From NCBI RefSeq assembly GCF_001969265.1, contig NZ_CP019304.1:4216001-4280000 (forward strand): a stretch of DNA of 64,000 nt, read 5' to 3'. The first letter of the stretch is position 1, and every line of letters starts with the position of its first letter. Both the position numbers and the translations under genes were made by a program. The notes beneath the pieces were generated by a model. The model made no database searches. It was given only the letters and a program-made list of their open reading frames with translations, and was not told the DNA's origin. Positions 15,810-24,893 of the stretch are shown piece by piece. Source of the DNA: Arthrobacter sp. QXT-31 (lineage in GTDB: Bacteria; Actinomycetota; Actinomycetes; Actinomycetales; Micrococcaceae).

Positions 15810-16445
15810 TCATCCGTCAGCCCCTCCAGTGCACGGAGCACCGGGTTCCGGTGCGTTCGGCGACTGGACATAGGCGTTGATGAAGGCCGGGATGCGGGAA
15901 TCATCGGTGTTCTGCAGGGTCAGCTGTGCGCCCCATGCCGTGGCGGTGACGGGAGCTGCCTGGTCCTTGACCGGGCTGAGGAGAACATAGGGCTTATCTT
16001 TGGCGAGGGCAGTGAGCTCATTGATTCCAGCCGGAGTGAGGCTGGAGTTGTAGGTCAGCCACACAGCACCGTGCTCCAGGGAATGGACCGCGCGCTCCTC
16101 GCTGATGGGTTCGGTGTAGACGCCGCAGTTCGACCAGGTTGCGGAGTGGTCGCCGCCTGCCCCGGGCTCATGGGGGTAGCTGACGGGGCCCTGGACGTGC
16201 TTGCCGGCCAGGCCTGGGTAGGTCTGGATTCCCTCGATGGGCCGTTTCGCCGCCTCAGCGGCTGCATTCTTTTCCTGGATGGAACCGGTGACGCTGATGG
16301 CCACGGCGGCTGCGATGGCAGCCAGGAGCAACCCGAAGCCGCCATAGACCAGGACGTTCCATTTCCTTTGCTTGGCTTTTTGCCTGGCCTTGAGGGAGGC
16401 CAGGATGGCCTGGCGGTCGGTGGAAGACTTTTTGGAGTTTCTCAT
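15810..16445 (-). CDS. DUF3105 membrane-anchored protein
   Basis: 211 residues: a basic cytoplasmic N-terminus, one membrane segment (VLVYGGFGLLLAAIAAAVAI), then a DUF3105 domain with HVQGPVSYPHEPGAGGDHSA, NCGVYTEPISEERAVHSLEH and the terminal APEPGAPCTGG. Conserved His and Cys residues outside the membrane suggest metal or redox handling, but the family has no proven function. A second member is at 29901. AAAGGACG precedes the ATG. It sits downstream of ccdA and the BNR-repeat lipoprotein. Confidence 0.88.
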   Translation of the reverse strand: MRNSKKSSTDRQAILASLKARQKAKQRKWNVLVYGGFGLLLAAIAAAVAISVTGSIQEKNAAAEAAKRPIEGIQTYPGLAGKHVQGPVSYPHEPGAGGDHSATWSNCGVYTEPISEERAVHSLEHGAVWLTYNSSLTPAGINELTALAKDKPYVLLSPVKDQAAPVTATAWGAQLTLQNTDDSRIPAFINAYVQSPNAPEPGAPCTGGADG

Positions 16446-16568
16446 GCGGGTCGTCCTTTCTTTCCTGGGAGAGTGTTCGGGATGACGAGATGGGCACGCA
16501 CCCGGTCCGTGGCGGTGATTCACGCATGGGTCGAAGCAGACCTGCGGGACGTCGGTGTGCCAAGGAGG

Positions 16569-17318
16569 TCAGATGGGCGTGAGGAAGGTTCCGGAGAGGT
16601 TTTGGAGACGGTAGATCCATTGCACCCAGATGCCGGTGACCATGAGGACTCCAAGGATGATGAGCATGGAGGCACCGGCGATATTGACTGTTCGGATGTG
16701 CCGGCGGACGAAGTCCAGCGCGGAGCCGACCCAGCCCAGGCCCAGGGCCGCGAGGGTGAAGGGGATGCCCAGGCCCAGGCAGTACGCAAAGGCCAGCAGG
16801 GCACCGCGTTCGGCGCTGCCGGTGGTGACGCTGAGGGACAGGACGGCGCTCAGGGTCGGGCCCATGCAGGGTGTCCAGCCGAGGCCGAAAACGATGCCCA
16901 GCAGCGGCGCCCCGGCGAGGCCGGTCCGGCGCCCGAGGGTGATTTTCCGGGTCTGCTGCAACCAGGGGATCATGCCGAGCAACGCCAGGCCCATGAGGAT
17001 TACCACGACGCCGAGGCTGCGCATCAGGGTGTCCTGCCAGCGCAGCAGCCAGGAGCCGATCGCCCCGAACGCCGCCCCGTAGAGGGTGAACACGGCAGCG
17101 AATCCCAGCACGAAGAGTCCGACACCGGCGAGCACGCGGCTGCGGTTCCGGGGCTGGGTGGGGTCGGTCAGGCCGGAAACGAACCCGAGATAGCCGGGTA
17201 CCAGGGGCAGGATGCAGGGGGAGAGGAAGGACACCAGACCGGCGGTCATGGCCAGGGGGATGGCGAGGAGCAGCGCGCCCGAGGTCACCGTGGAGGCGAA
17301 GAATTCTCCGATCTCCAT
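16569..17318 (-). CDS. ccdA: CcdA-type thiol-disulfide transporter
   Basis: 249 residues, about six membrane segments. Two conserved membrane cysteines are in [16 protein letters not shown] (Cys35) and [17 protein letters not shown] (about residue 150). CcdA passes electrons from cytosolic thioredoxin across the membrane to reduce extracytoplasmic thiols, for cytochrome c assembly or repair of copper-damaged disulfides. It begins three bases after the BNR-repeat lipoprotein gene ends, so the two are co-transcribed. No cytochrome c assembly genes are near, which favours an envelope thiol role linked to copper. 16446-16568 is a short gap with nothing seen. Confidence 0.9.
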   Translation of the reverse strand: MEIGEFFASTVTSGALLLAIPLAMTAGLVSFLSPCILPLVPGYLGFVSGLTDPTQPRNRSRVLAGVGLFVLGFAAVFTLYGAAFGAIGSWLLRWQDTLMRSLGVVVILMGLALLGMIPWLQQTRKITLGRRTGLAGAPLLGIVFGLGWTPCMGPTLSAVLSLSVTTGSAERGALLAFAYCLGLGIPFTLAALGLGWVGSALDFVRRHIRTVNIAGASMLIILGVLMVTGIWVQWIYRLQNLSGTFLTPI

Positions 17319-17321
17319 GTT

Positions 17322-18206
17322 TCAGCCAGCGTCAGACGGCCGGAAGGTCGTTCCACCGTCCGTGGAAACCACGATCCCGTCAGCGGTGGCTGCCCAGATC
17401 CGCGGGTTGCCGTCGGCGCCCTTGACGGCTGCTATGGCCAGGACCTGGCCGTCGATACGGCCTTTCTTCGTCCAGGTCGCCCCTGCGTCGGCCGAGTAGT
17501 GGACGGTTCCGTCGGGCTCAACCCCTGCCACTTCCGCCGCATTAGCGAAGGTGGCGAACTGGATGATGGGTCCGGATTGGACGGGCGTCCATGTCGTGCC
17601 GCCGTTGGTGGAGCGCTGGATCCCGTCCGGGGTGGTCGCCAGGACGGTGTCGGTGCCGGGGTGTCCGGCGAGGGCGGCGGCGGCGAAGCCGGCGGTGATG
17701 GTCTTCCAGGTCTTGCCGTCCGGGCTGGTGCGCAGTGTTCCGTCGAACGCGACGATGCCGGATTTGGTGGTGGTGAGGGCGTGGAAGTCTGATTCGCCTT
17801 GCCGGGAGAGCTGTTCCCAGGTCTTGCCGCCGTCAACGGATTTGATCAGTCCGAGCGGGTTGGGAAGGCCCGAGCCTTCGCCGGGGTGGCCGGAGGCGTA
17901 GAAGACGCCCGCGTCTTTACCGGCGGTGAAGCCCATTAGGTCGTTGGTGCCGCCGATTTTGCTGGCGGGCTGTTTCGTGACGTCGAACAGCCCGTCGTGG
18001 GTGGCCAGCAGGACCTGGCTGGTGTCACCGCTGACGGTCAGTCCGTGAATGTGGGTGCTGGGCAGTCCGCTGCCGGCCTGCCGGGTGGATGATGCGCCGG
18101 CTGTCGGCCCGGTCGAGGGGGTGCAGGCGGCCAGTGCCAGGACGAGGGCGGCGGCGCCGGCCATCACGGCTGTGGACCGGGACATGGTTTTGGATGAGAT
18201 AGGCAT
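17322..18206 (-). CDS. BNR/sialidase-like repeat lipoprotein (F510_1955-type)
   Basis: 294 residues. A lipobox LALAAC ends the signal peptide (Cys28). The body is a beta-propeller with repeated BNR-type motifs SVDGGKTWEQL, SPDGKTWKTI, STNGGTTWTPV, SADAGATWTKK and STDGGTTFRP. Proteins of this kind occur beside CcdA and DUF305 genes in actinobacterial copper regions. A glycosidase activity is sometimes assigned to the family but no catalytic residues can be pointed out here. GGAG lies 6 bases before the ATG. Confidence 0.82.
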   Translation of the reverse strand: MPISSKTMSRSTAVMAGAAALVLALAACTPSTGPTAGASSTRQAGSGLPSTHIHGLTVSGDTSQVLLATHDGLFDVTKQPASKIGGTNDLMGFTAGKDAGVFYASGHPGEGSGLPNPLGLIKSVDGGKTWEQLSRQGESDFHALTTTKSGIVAFDGTLRTSPDGKTWKTITAGFAAAALAGHPGTDTVLATTPDGIQRSTNGGTTWTPVQSGPIIQFATFANAAEVAGVEPDGTVHYSADAGATWTKKGRIDGQVLAIAAVKGADGNPRIWAATADGIVVSTDGGTTFRPSDAG

Positions 18207-18297
18207 GGAAGCTCCGGGTGTTGGGACGAAAAAGGGGTTGCGGTACCGGGCACCGGCCTGGCCGCATCTGGGCGGCGGGCCGCGCCTGAGGTGCTGG

Positions 18298-18927
18298 TTA
18301 GAGGGTGGCCAGCAGCTTTTGCATTTCCTGGATTTCGGATTCCTGTGCGTTCACGATGTCTTTACTGAGCTGCACGGCGTCCGTGTTCTTGCCGGCGGTG
18401 TTCTCGGTTTTCGCCATCATGATCGCGCCTTCGTGGTGGGCGATCATCTGCTTCAGGAAGAGCCGTGCCGCTTCGGTGCCCAGGGCGGCGTCGAGCTTCT
18501 TCATCTCTTCATCGCCAATCATGCCAGTCATGCTATGGCCGGAGGGCATCTGGATGGGTTCATTCCAGCTCTTTAGCCAGCCGGTCATCGTTTGGATTTC
18601 AGGGCCTTGGGCGGCCTTGATCTTGGTGGCCAGCGCGGTCACCGGTGCCGGGATGTCCTTCTTCTTGAGCATCGTGTCACTCATTTCCACGGCCTGGGTG
18701 TGGTGCGGGATCATCGTCTGCGCGAACGTGACGTCCGCGGTGTTGTGGTCGGCGGCGGCCGCCGTTGCGCTGCCAGGCGCGCTGCTGGCCGGAGCGCTGG
18801 AGCTGCCGTGGTCCATGCCGGGCGTGGAGGTGCCGGTGGATCCGGTGCCGGATCCGGAGGCGCATCCTGCCAGGGCGATGGCCGCGGCGATAGCGGTTGC
18901 GGAAAGGGTCAGAAACTTCTTAGTCAT
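18298..18927 (-). CDS. DUF305 copper-region lipoprotein
   Basis: 209 residues. Lipobox IALAGC (Cys22), then a Ser/Thr/Gly linker and a helical DUF305 domain with two paired His/Met motifs: FAQTMIPHHTQAVEMSDTML and LKQMIAHHEGAIMMAKTE. The His-His-Met layout fits copper or silver binding outside the membrane. It leads the minus-strand group DUF305 - BNR lipoprotein - ccdA. A perfect palindrome lies about 55 bases upstream of the start. Confidence 0.9.
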   Translation of the reverse strand: MTKKFLTLSATAIAAAIALAGCASGSGTGSTGTSTPGMDHGSSSAPASSAPGSATAAAADHNTADVTFAQTMIPHHTQAVEMSDTMLKKKDIPAPVTALATKIKAAQGPEIQTMTGWLKSWNEPIQMPSGHSMTGMIGDEEMKKLDAALGTEAARLFLKQMIAHHEGAIMMAKTENTAGKNTDAVQLSKDIVNAQESEIQEMQKLLATL

Positions 18928-18980
18928 GAGATCAGGTCCTTCAAGAGATCAGCTGTCGCGCCGGGGCGCCGGAGGGATAC

Positions 18981-18997
18981 GTGCATCAGTGATGCAC
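18981..18997. promoter_or_regulatory. Perfect 17 bp palindrome upstream of the DUF305 gene
   Basis: GTGCATCA-G-TGATGCAC, an exact 8-1-8 inverted repeat between the DUF305 gene and the DUF6153 gene. It does not match the CsoR, BlaI or CueR-like sites elsewhere in the window. It is a likely operator, regulator unknown. Confidence 0.5.
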
Positions 18998-19069
18998 CTG
19001 ACGGCCCGCGGGGGGACCTGTCAGGGTAAAGGGGCGTGGCGCCGGGAGGGTGGCGGCGCGGGGCCTCTT

Positions 19070-19546
19070 TTACGTCCTGCTGATGGACAGCTCACAAGGT
19101 GAAGGGCTGCCGGGAAGATAGGACCATTGGCTGGTGACAGCAGCGGCTGCCGCGGCGTTGTTGCTGATCTCCAGCACGTTGGTGCCCGGCGGCGGCGCGG
19201 CCATGGACGCGGTTTTCGCCGAGGGGGTGCAGGCCACGGTCATGGCCTGCATGCTGGTGCAGTCGCCGGACTCTGAACACGGCTCAACGGTGACCCCGGC
19301 CAGGTCCTGCTCTGCAGAGGCATGGCCGGAGACCATACCGGGCTGCGCCGGGTGTCCGGCATGGTCAGGGGATACTGCCGTGGTGTGCGCGTCGGCGGCT
19401 GGCGTGGCTGAGGTCGGGGAGTGCATGGCGTGGGTGCCGGTCAGGACGTGCATGCCGAAAATTCCGGCGATGATGGCCAGCACCGCGGCGACCAGACCCG
19501 TGCGGCGAAGGAACGCCGCCGCGTGGCGGTGAACTGCTGCGGTCAT
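19070..19546 (-). CDS. DUF6153-like membrane protein
   Basis: 158 residues. One membrane segment near the N-terminus (TGLVAAVLAIIAGIFGMHVL) followed by an outside region rich in His and Met (GTHAMHSP, SPDHAGHPAQPGMVSGHASA) and three Cys in a small group (EPCSESGDCTSMQAMTVACT). This arrangement matches the DUF6153 family found with copper genes in actinobacteria. Copper binding is inferred from the Met/His content. AAAGGAGGAACGTC gives a strong ribosome site. It lies between the DUF305 group and the CopB operon. Confidence 0.75.
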   Translation of the reverse strand: MTAAVHRHAAAFLRRTGLVAAVLAIIAGIFGMHVLTGTHAMHSPTSATPAADAHTTAVSPDHAGHPAQPGMVSGHASAEQDLAGVTVEPCSESGDCTSMQAMTVACTPSAKTASMAAPPPGTNVLEISNNAAAAAAVTSQWSYLPGSPSPCELSISRT

Positions 19547-19587
19547 GACGTTCCTCCTTTCTGGGCGGGATCTGGTGTGACTTCTAG

Positions 19588-19630
19588 GCTACCGGCCACG
19601 GGACGAAACGGTGCCCCCCTGGCCGGTAGC
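19588..19630 (-). terminator. Hairpin after copB
   Basis: GCTACCGGCCA (19588-19598) pairs perfectly with TGGCCGGTAGC (19620-19630). It lies 12 bases past the copB stop on the gene's strand. No T tract follows, so it may be a Rho-independent terminator of the GC-rich type or only a transcript-end stabiliser. Confidence 0.5.
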
Positions 19631-19641
19631 GCCCGCTTGTG

Positions 19642-21795
19642 TCAACGAACCTGGGCGGGGTTCAGTTTCACCCGTCGCAGCAGCTGGGCGTTGAGCGCGA
19701 CCACGATGGTGGAGGCGGACATCAGGACTGCGCCGGCGGCCGGGGAGAGCACGACCCCTGCGAAGGCGAGGACCCCGGCCGCCAGCGGCACTGCAATGAT
19801 GTTGTAGCCGGTGGCCCAGACCAGGTTCTGCCACATCTTGCGGTAGCTGGCGCGGGACAGGTCGACCATCGACAGGACAGCGCGGGGGTCGTTGCCGGCC
19901 AGGACCACGCCGGCTGATTCCATGGCGACGTCGGTGCCGGCGCCGATCGCGATGCCGACCTCGGCCCTGGCCAGCGCCGGGGAGTCGTTGACGCCGTCCC
20001 CGACCATGGCCACCTTCAGTCCGCGGGCCTGCAGTTCGGCGACCTTCTTGTCCTTGTCCGCGGGAAGGACCTCGGCGAAGACCTCGTCGATGTTCAGTTC
20101 CGATGCCACGGCGGCGGCGACCTGGCGTGCGTCGCCGGTGATCATGGCGACTTTGACGCCCCGGTGCTGCAGGGCGGCGACCGCCTGGCGGGACTCTTCG
20201 CGGACGGCGTCTTCCAGGCTGACCGCACCGAGGATCCGGTTGCCGTCCACGACGTGCAGCACAGCCGCCCCGCGGTCCATCCACTCCCGGGTGGAAGCAG
20301 CCAGTGTTTCGGGTTCGGTGATTCTGAGTTCCTTCAGGAGGGCCGGGCCGCCGACCTGGAGGGTGCGTCCGTCCACGGCGGCGCGAACGCCGCGGCCCGT
20401 CATGGAGGTGAAGCCGGTGGCCTGCGGGATGCCCAGGCCCTGTTGGTGGGCTGCCTTGACGATGGCGCGTGCCACGGGGTGTTCGCTGTCGGCCTCGACG
20501 GCGGCGGCCAGGGCCAACAGCTCGTCCTTGCTTGTGCCGTCGGCGGTGGCGATGTCTTTGAGTTCGGGTTCGCCTTTGGTGAGGGTGCCGGTTTTGTCGA
20601 ACAGGACGACGTCGATGGTGCGCATGCGCTCCAGGGCCATCCGGTTCTTGATCAGCACCCCGGCCCGGGCTGCCTGCTCGGTAGAGATGGCGATGACCAG
20701 CGGGATGGCCAGGCCCAGGGCGTGCGGGCAGGCGATCACCAAAACCGTGACGGTGCGGGTGACGGCGTCGGGGACGCTGCCCAGCAGCGTCCAGGCGATG
20801 AAGGTGATGACGCCGGCAGCTGTGGCGAAGTAGAACAGGAAGGCCGCGGCCCGGTCCGCCAGCGCCTGCGCCCGGGAGGAGGACGCCTGCGCTTCGGCAA
20901 CCAGCCGCTGGATCCCGGCGAGCGCGGTATCGTCCCCGACGGCGCTGACACGGACCCTGACGGTGTTGTCGGTGGCGGCCGTTCCGGCAACCACCGAGTC
21001 ACCGACGGACCGGAGCACGGTCTTGGATTCGCCGGTGATCATGGATTCGTCGAAATCGGCCTGGCCGCCGATAACGGTGCCGTCCGCCGGCATCCGCGCC
21101 CCGGACCGGACCAGGACCATGTCCCCGGCGCGGAGCTCGGAGATGCTCACGGTTTCGGTCCCTGCGTCGGTGATGCGTTCGGCCTCGTCCGGCAGCAGGG
21201 CCGCGAGGGCGTCCAGGGCTCCCTGGGCGGAGCCGAGGGCGCGCATTTCGATCCAGTGGCCCAACAGCATGATGGCCACCAGCAGGGCCAGCTCCCACCA
21301 GAAGTCCAGGTCGAAGCCGCCAATGCCCAGGCTGGTGACCCAGGAGGCAACGAAGGCGACGCTGATGGCCATGCCGATCAGCAGCATCATCCCCGGTTGC
21401 CGGGACTTGAGTTCATTCAGGCCGCCCTTCAGGAACGGCATGCCTCCATAGAAGAAGATCACCGTTCCCAGCACGGGCGGGATCCAGGCTGACCCCGGGA
21501 ACTCGGGCGGCATGTAGCCGAGCAGATGCCCGAACATCGGGCTGAAGTACACCACCGGCACAGACAGGACCAGGGTCAACCAGAACCGGTCCTTGAACAT
21601 CGCCGTGCTATGCCCGGCATGCTGGCCGTGCATGTGGACCACGTGGTCATCGTCGGGGCCGGGGCCAGGTCCTTCATGATGGCCGTGCCCGTCATGGGCG
21701 GGGGCCGTGGTGATGGACGCGGCGGGCGCCGGGGGAGTGCGGTGCGCGGCATCATCTGCCACGGATTGGTGGTGGTGCCGGGTGTGGTCTTCCAT
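19642..21795 (-). CDS. copB: CopB-type P1B-3 copper/heavy-metal ATPase
   Basis: 717 residues. The N-terminus (1-65) is His-rich (HTRHHH, HDGHGHH, HVVHMHGQHAGHS). The core has ITGES (253-257), the membrane metal motif CPH at 356-358, DKTGT phosphorylation site at 400-404, and GDGVNDSP. CPH with a His-rich N-terminus defines P1B-3 (CopB-like) pumps, usually for Cu(II)/Cu(I) or Ag(I) export. The ATG at 21795 has AAGGAGGAATC before it; the frame is open further upstream without a ribosome site. It follows the HMA gene at 21863 after 67 bases and is probably co-transcribed from the CsoR-boxed promoter at 22286. Confidence 0.93.
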   Translation of the reverse strand: MEDHTRHHHQSVADDAAHRTPPAPAASITTAPAHDGHGHHEGPGPGPDDDHVVHMHGQHAGHSTAMFKDRFWLTLVLSVPVVYFSPMFGHLLGYMPPEFPGSAWIPPVLGTVIFFYGGMPFLKGGLNELKSRQPGMMLLIGMAISVAFVASWVTSLGIGGFDLDFWWELALLVAIMLLGHWIEMRALGSAQGALDALAALLPDEAERITDAGTETVSISELRAGDMVLVRSGARMPADGTVIGGQADFDESMITGESKTVLRSVGDSVVAGTAATDNTVRVRVSAVGDDTALAGIQRLVAEAQASSSRAQALADRAAAFLFYFATAAGVITFIAWTLLGSVPDAVTRTVTVLVIACPHALGLAIPLVIAISTEQAARAGVLIKNRMALERMRTIDVVLFDKTGTLTKGEPELKDIATADGTSKDELLALAAAVEADSEHPVARAIVKAAHQQGLGIPQATGFTSMTGRGVRAAVDGRTLQVGGPALLKELRITEPETLAASTREWMDRGAAVLHVVDGNRILGAVSLEDAVREESRQAVAALQHRGVKVAMITGDARQVAAAVASELNIDEVFAEVLPADKDKKVAELQARGLKVAMVGDGVNDSPALARAEVGIAIGAGTDVAMESAGVVLAGNDPRAVLSMVDLSRASYRKMWQNLVWATGYNIIAVPLAAGVLAFAGVVLSPAAGAVLMSASTIVVALNAQLLRRVKLNPAQVR

Positions 21796-21862
21796 GATTC
21801 CTCCTTGCGGGGATCGGGCCGGCCCACGTGACCCGTCGGGTCGGCAGGCCGGCGGGACCGGA

Positions 21863-22189
21863 TTAGCGGGTGGCCAGGCTGTATCCGGCGGAGACAACAG
21901 CGTCACGGACCGCCGCGTCGGCGGCGGATCCGGAAACCACCAGGCGTGAGAGGCCGCCCGGGTTCAGTGCGACGGAAGCGGCCCTCACGCCGTCAAGTGC
22001 CGTGACGGCCTTCTGAACGCTCTCCACGCAGTGTCCGCAATTAAGCCCCTCCAGGGAGTATTCGGCGTCCCCGGTCCCAAACCGGGATTCGTCGGCAGCG
22101 GCGGGTGAGCGGCAGCTGCAGCCCGAAGCAGAGGTATCCAGGGGCAGCTCTTTGCGTGATTCTGTTCCGCACATGTCAGTTCCATTCAT
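21863..22189 (-). CDS. HMA metal-binding protein with Cys-rich N-terminus
   Basis: 108 residues. The C-terminal half is an HMA (CopZ-like) domain with EGLNCGHCVESVQKAV in place of the usual GMTCxxC. The N-terminal half adds MCGTES and SGCSCRS, so three further Cys are available. It is a likely cytosolic Cu(I) chaperone that could feed the CopB pump downstream. ATG 22189 is used; 22174 (MCGTES) is an equal alternative. First gene after the CsoR box at 22286-22302. Confidence 0.75.
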   Translation of the reverse strand: MNGTDMCGTESRKELPLDTSASGCSCRSPAAADESRFGTGDAEYSLEGLNCGHCVESVQKAVTALDGVRAASVALNPGGLSRLVVSGSAADAAVRDAVVSAGYSLATR

Positions 22190-22285
22190 TCGAAGACGGT
22201 TTCGATGGGTGCTGGGGTTGAACGGCTGTGAAGGCCGGAAGGTGCACCGGCCGGGACATACCACTTCACTGACAACACCTCAAAC

Positions 22286-22302
22286 ATACCCCTAGGGGGT
22301 AT
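22286..22302 (-). promoter_or_regulatory. CsoR box and promoter of the HMA-copB operon
   Basis: ATACCCC-TAG-GGGGTAT, the GC-centred palindrome of CsoR operators. On the minus strand it sits between a -35 TTGCCA (about 22315-22310) and a -10 TATGTT (22292-22287) with 17 bp spacing, so bound CsoR would block the promoter. The csoR gene is at 24894. Confidence 0.8.
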
Positions 22303-22388
22303 CAATGGCAAGAGCGGCCAGCCCTTCTCGCAACATTTGTGGCCGGGTGCAGGTGTTGACGGGGGTGGGCGATTGCCGGGTTTGGCCT

Positions 22389-24647
22389 CTAGTTCTTTCG
22401 GGGGAAGCGGCGCAGGCGGAGCGAGTTGCTCACGACCAGCACGGAGCTTGCCGCCATGGCGGCGCCGGCGATCATCGGGTTCAGCAGCCCTAGGGCGGCG
22501 ACCGGGATGCCGATGGCGTTGTAGAAGAAGGCCCAGAACAGGTTTGTCTTGATCGTGGCCAAGGTCCTGCGTGAGAGCTCGATGGCCTGGGCCACCTGGC
22601 CGAGGTCGTTGCCCATGACCGTGAGGTCCGCGGCGGCGATTGCCACGTCGGTGCCGCTGCCCATCGCGATACCCAGGTCGGCCTGGGCCAGCGCCGCGGC
22701 GTCATTGACGCCGTCCCCCGCCATTGCCACGATCGCTCCCGAGGCCTGCAGTGCCCGGACCGCTTCGACCTTGCCTTCCGGAAGGACGCTGGCCATGACG
22801 TCTTCGGCCGGGATCCCGACGTCGGCGGCCACGGCAGCGGCGACAGCTGCATTGTCCCCGGTCAGCAGGATCGGGCGCAGCCCCAGTGTCTTGAGGCGGC
22901 TGATGGCGGCCGCGGAACCGGTCTTGACGGTGTCGGTCAGGCTGATGATTCCCGCCGCTTCGCCGTCCACGCCCACCCAGATGACGGTCGCCCCGTCCTG
23001 TTCCCGGACCTGGAGCGCGGTGCGGTGGCTGTCTTCAGGGTCGATGCCGTTCGCTTGCAGCCAGCCCGCCCGCCCGGCTACCACGAGGCGGCCGTCAACC
23101 GTGCCGCGGACGCCGCCGCCGGGTGCGCTGTCGAAACCGGTGACGGGCAGCAGGGGGCCGTTCAGTCGGGCTGCGCGGGCGATGGCCTGGGCGATCGGAT
23201 GCTCACTGGCCGCCTCGACGGCGCCGGCCAGGGTCAGGACTTCCTCCCGGCTGGTCCCGTTGAGGCTTTGGACTCCTGCTACGTCCAGTTTCCCGGTGGT
23301 CACGGTGCCGGTTTTGTCCAGGACGATGGTGTTGACGGTGCGGGTGTCTTCGAGGACCTGGGGGCCCTTGATCAGGATCCCCATTTGGGCGCCGCGGCCG
23401 GTGCCGGCCAGCAGGGCCGTTGGGGTGGCCAGTCCCAGGGCGCAGGGGCAGGCGATGACCAGGACCGCGACTGCGGCGGTAAAGGAGGACTGCAGGTCGC
23501 CGCTGGAGAGCATCCAGAGGGTGAACGTGGCTGCGGCGAGGGCGAGGACCACCGGGACGAAGACGGCGCTGATCCGGTCGGCAAGCCGGGCAATCGGGGC
23601 TTTTCCGCTTTGTGCCTGGCTGACCAGCTTGCCCATTTGGGCGAGTGTGGTTTCGCTGCCGACGCGGGTGGCCTTTACCAGCAGCCGGCCGTTCGTGTTG
23701 ATCGTGGCGCCGATGACGGTGTCGTGCACGCCGACGTCCACGGGAAGCGATTCGCCGGTGATCAGTGAGGTGTCGATCGCGCTTTGGCCGTCTACGACGT
23801 AGCCGTCGGTGGCGATCTTTTCTCCCGGGCGAACGAGGAAGATGTCTCCGGGCTGCAGCCGTTCCGCCGGTATCCGGACCTCGGCGCCGTCGCGGATTAC
23901 TGTGGCGTCCTTGGCTCCCAGATTCAGCAGTGCCTTCAGGGCGTTGCCGGCCTGCTGTTTGGCGTTCGCCTCCAGGTACCTGCCCAGCAGCAGGAACGTG
24001 GTGATCACGGCGGCGACTTCGAAGTACAGGGCGTGGGCGCTCATGTCCATGCCCGGGTGTTCGGTCAGGGCGGGATCTGCCAGCAGTTGCCAGCTGGAGA
24101 ACAGGAATGCTGCGCCCACGCCGATGGAGATGAGCGTGTCCATGGTGGAGGCGAGATGGCGGGCGTTGACGGCGGCGGCGCGGTGGAAGGGCCAGGCTGC
24201 CCAGGTGACCACGGGCAGGCTGAGGGCCAAGGCCCACCAGCCCCAGTGCGGGAACCGGGCGGCAGGAACCATGGACATAATGAGGACCGGCAGCGTGAGG
24301 GCGGCGGCGAGCAGCAGCCGGGGACGCAGTGCCGCAGTGGCCGCGGGTTCGTCCGTGGAGAGTTCCGCAGCCTCGGGCTCGGTACCCCGGTTGTCTGGGT
24401 CGCGGGTGGTCGGGGCCGTCTTCAGCCGGGCTGAATAGCCGGTAGCGGTGACAGTGTCGAGGATCTGTTGGTCCGTGATGGATTCGGGCACGGTGACTTG
24501 GGCGGATTCCAGCGGCAGGTTGATGACTGCCTGGACGCCATCGAGCTTCCCGAGTTTGCGTTCAACGCGCGCGACGCAGGAGGCGCAGGTCATTCCCTGA
24601 ATATCGAGTTCAATGACGCGCGTGTTGGACAGTGTTGCCGATTCCAC
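22389..24647 (-). CDS. copA: CopA-type P1B-1 Cu(I)-exporting ATPase
   Basis: 752 residues. One N-terminal HMA domain with GMTCASC (Cys21, Cys24), then about eight membrane segments, TGES at 298-301, membrane motif CPC at 400-402, DKTGT at 444-448, HP motif in ASEHPIAQA, and GDGVNDAAALA. CPC plus the HMA domain defines P1B-1 Cu(I)/Ag(I) pumps, which export Cu(I) from the cytosol. It starts two bases after the copZ stop in the order csoR-copZ-copA, controlled by CsoR. All catalytic residues look intact. Confidence 0.96.
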   Translation of the reverse strand: MESATLSNTRVIELDIQGMTCASCVARVERKLGKLDGVQAVINLPLESAQVTVPESITDQQILDTVTATGYSARLKTAPTTRDPDNRGTEPEAAELSTDEPAATAALRPRLLLAAALTLPVLIMSMVPAARFPHWGWWALALSLPVVTWAAWPFHRAAAVNARHLASTMDTLISIGVGAAFLFSSWQLLADPALTEHPGMDMSAHALYFEVAAVITTFLLLGRYLEANAKQQAGNALKALLNLGAKDATVIRDGAEVRIPAERLQPGDIFLVRPGEKIATDGYVVDGQSAIDTSLITGESLPVDVGVHDTVIGATINTNGRLLVKATRVGSETTLAQMGKLVSQAQSGKAPIARLADRISAVFVPVVLALAAATFTLWMLSSGDLQSSFTAAVAVLVIACPCALGLATPTALLAGTGRGAQMGILIKGPQVLEDTRTVNTIVLDKTGTVTTGKLDVAGVQSLNGTSREEVLTLAGAVEAASEHPIAQAIARAARLNGPLLPVTGFDSAPGGGVRGTVDGRLVVAGRAGWLQANGIDPEDSHRTALQVREQDGATVIWVGVDGEAAGIISLTDTVKTGSAAAISRLKTLGLRPILLTGDNAAVAAAVAADVGIPAEDVMASVLPEGKVEAVRALQASGAIVAMAGDGVNDAAALAQADLGIAMGSGTDVAIAAADLTVMGNDLGQVAQAIELSRRTLATIKTNLFWAFFYNAIGIPVAALGLLNPMIAGAAMAASSVLVVSNSLRLRRFPRKN

Positions 24648-24649
24648 TC

Positions 24650-24874
24650 TTAGGCTCCGCCGGCGACTGTGTAGCCCGCTTCGGCGATGGCTTCGCTGAT
24701 TTCTTCCGGGTCAAGCTTAGAGGCCGAGGTGATGGTGGCCACGGAAATGCCGTCCTTGTTCAGTTCGACGGTGACGTCCTGGACGCCGTCAAGCTCCTGG
24801 AGCTCTTCGGTGACCGAGGATACGCAGTGGCCGCAGTGCATGCCGGAGATTCCTACGGTGGTGTTGATACTCAT
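24650..24874 (-). CDS. copZ: CopZ-type copper chaperone
   Basis: 74 residues, a single HMA domain with GMHCGHC (the extra His is common in CopZ of actinobacteria) and the usual end AIAEAGYTV. It carries Cu(I) in the cytosol to CopA and to CsoR. AAGGAGAACCACC gives a strong ribosome site. It lies between csoR and copA with gaps of 19 and 2 bases. Confidence 0.93.
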   Translation of the reverse strand: MSINTTVGISGMHCGHCVSSVTEELQELDGVQDVTVELNKDGISVATITSASKLDPEEISEAIAEAGYTVAGGA

Positions 24875-24893
24875 GGTGGTTCTCCTTCTTGTC

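Noticed and set aside
15699..17792. Long plus-strand open frame of nearly 700 codons
   Set aside because: It runs opposite the DUF3105, ccdA and BNR genes, has low-complexity Gly/Asp/Glu composition and no domains: a GC-rich shadow frame.
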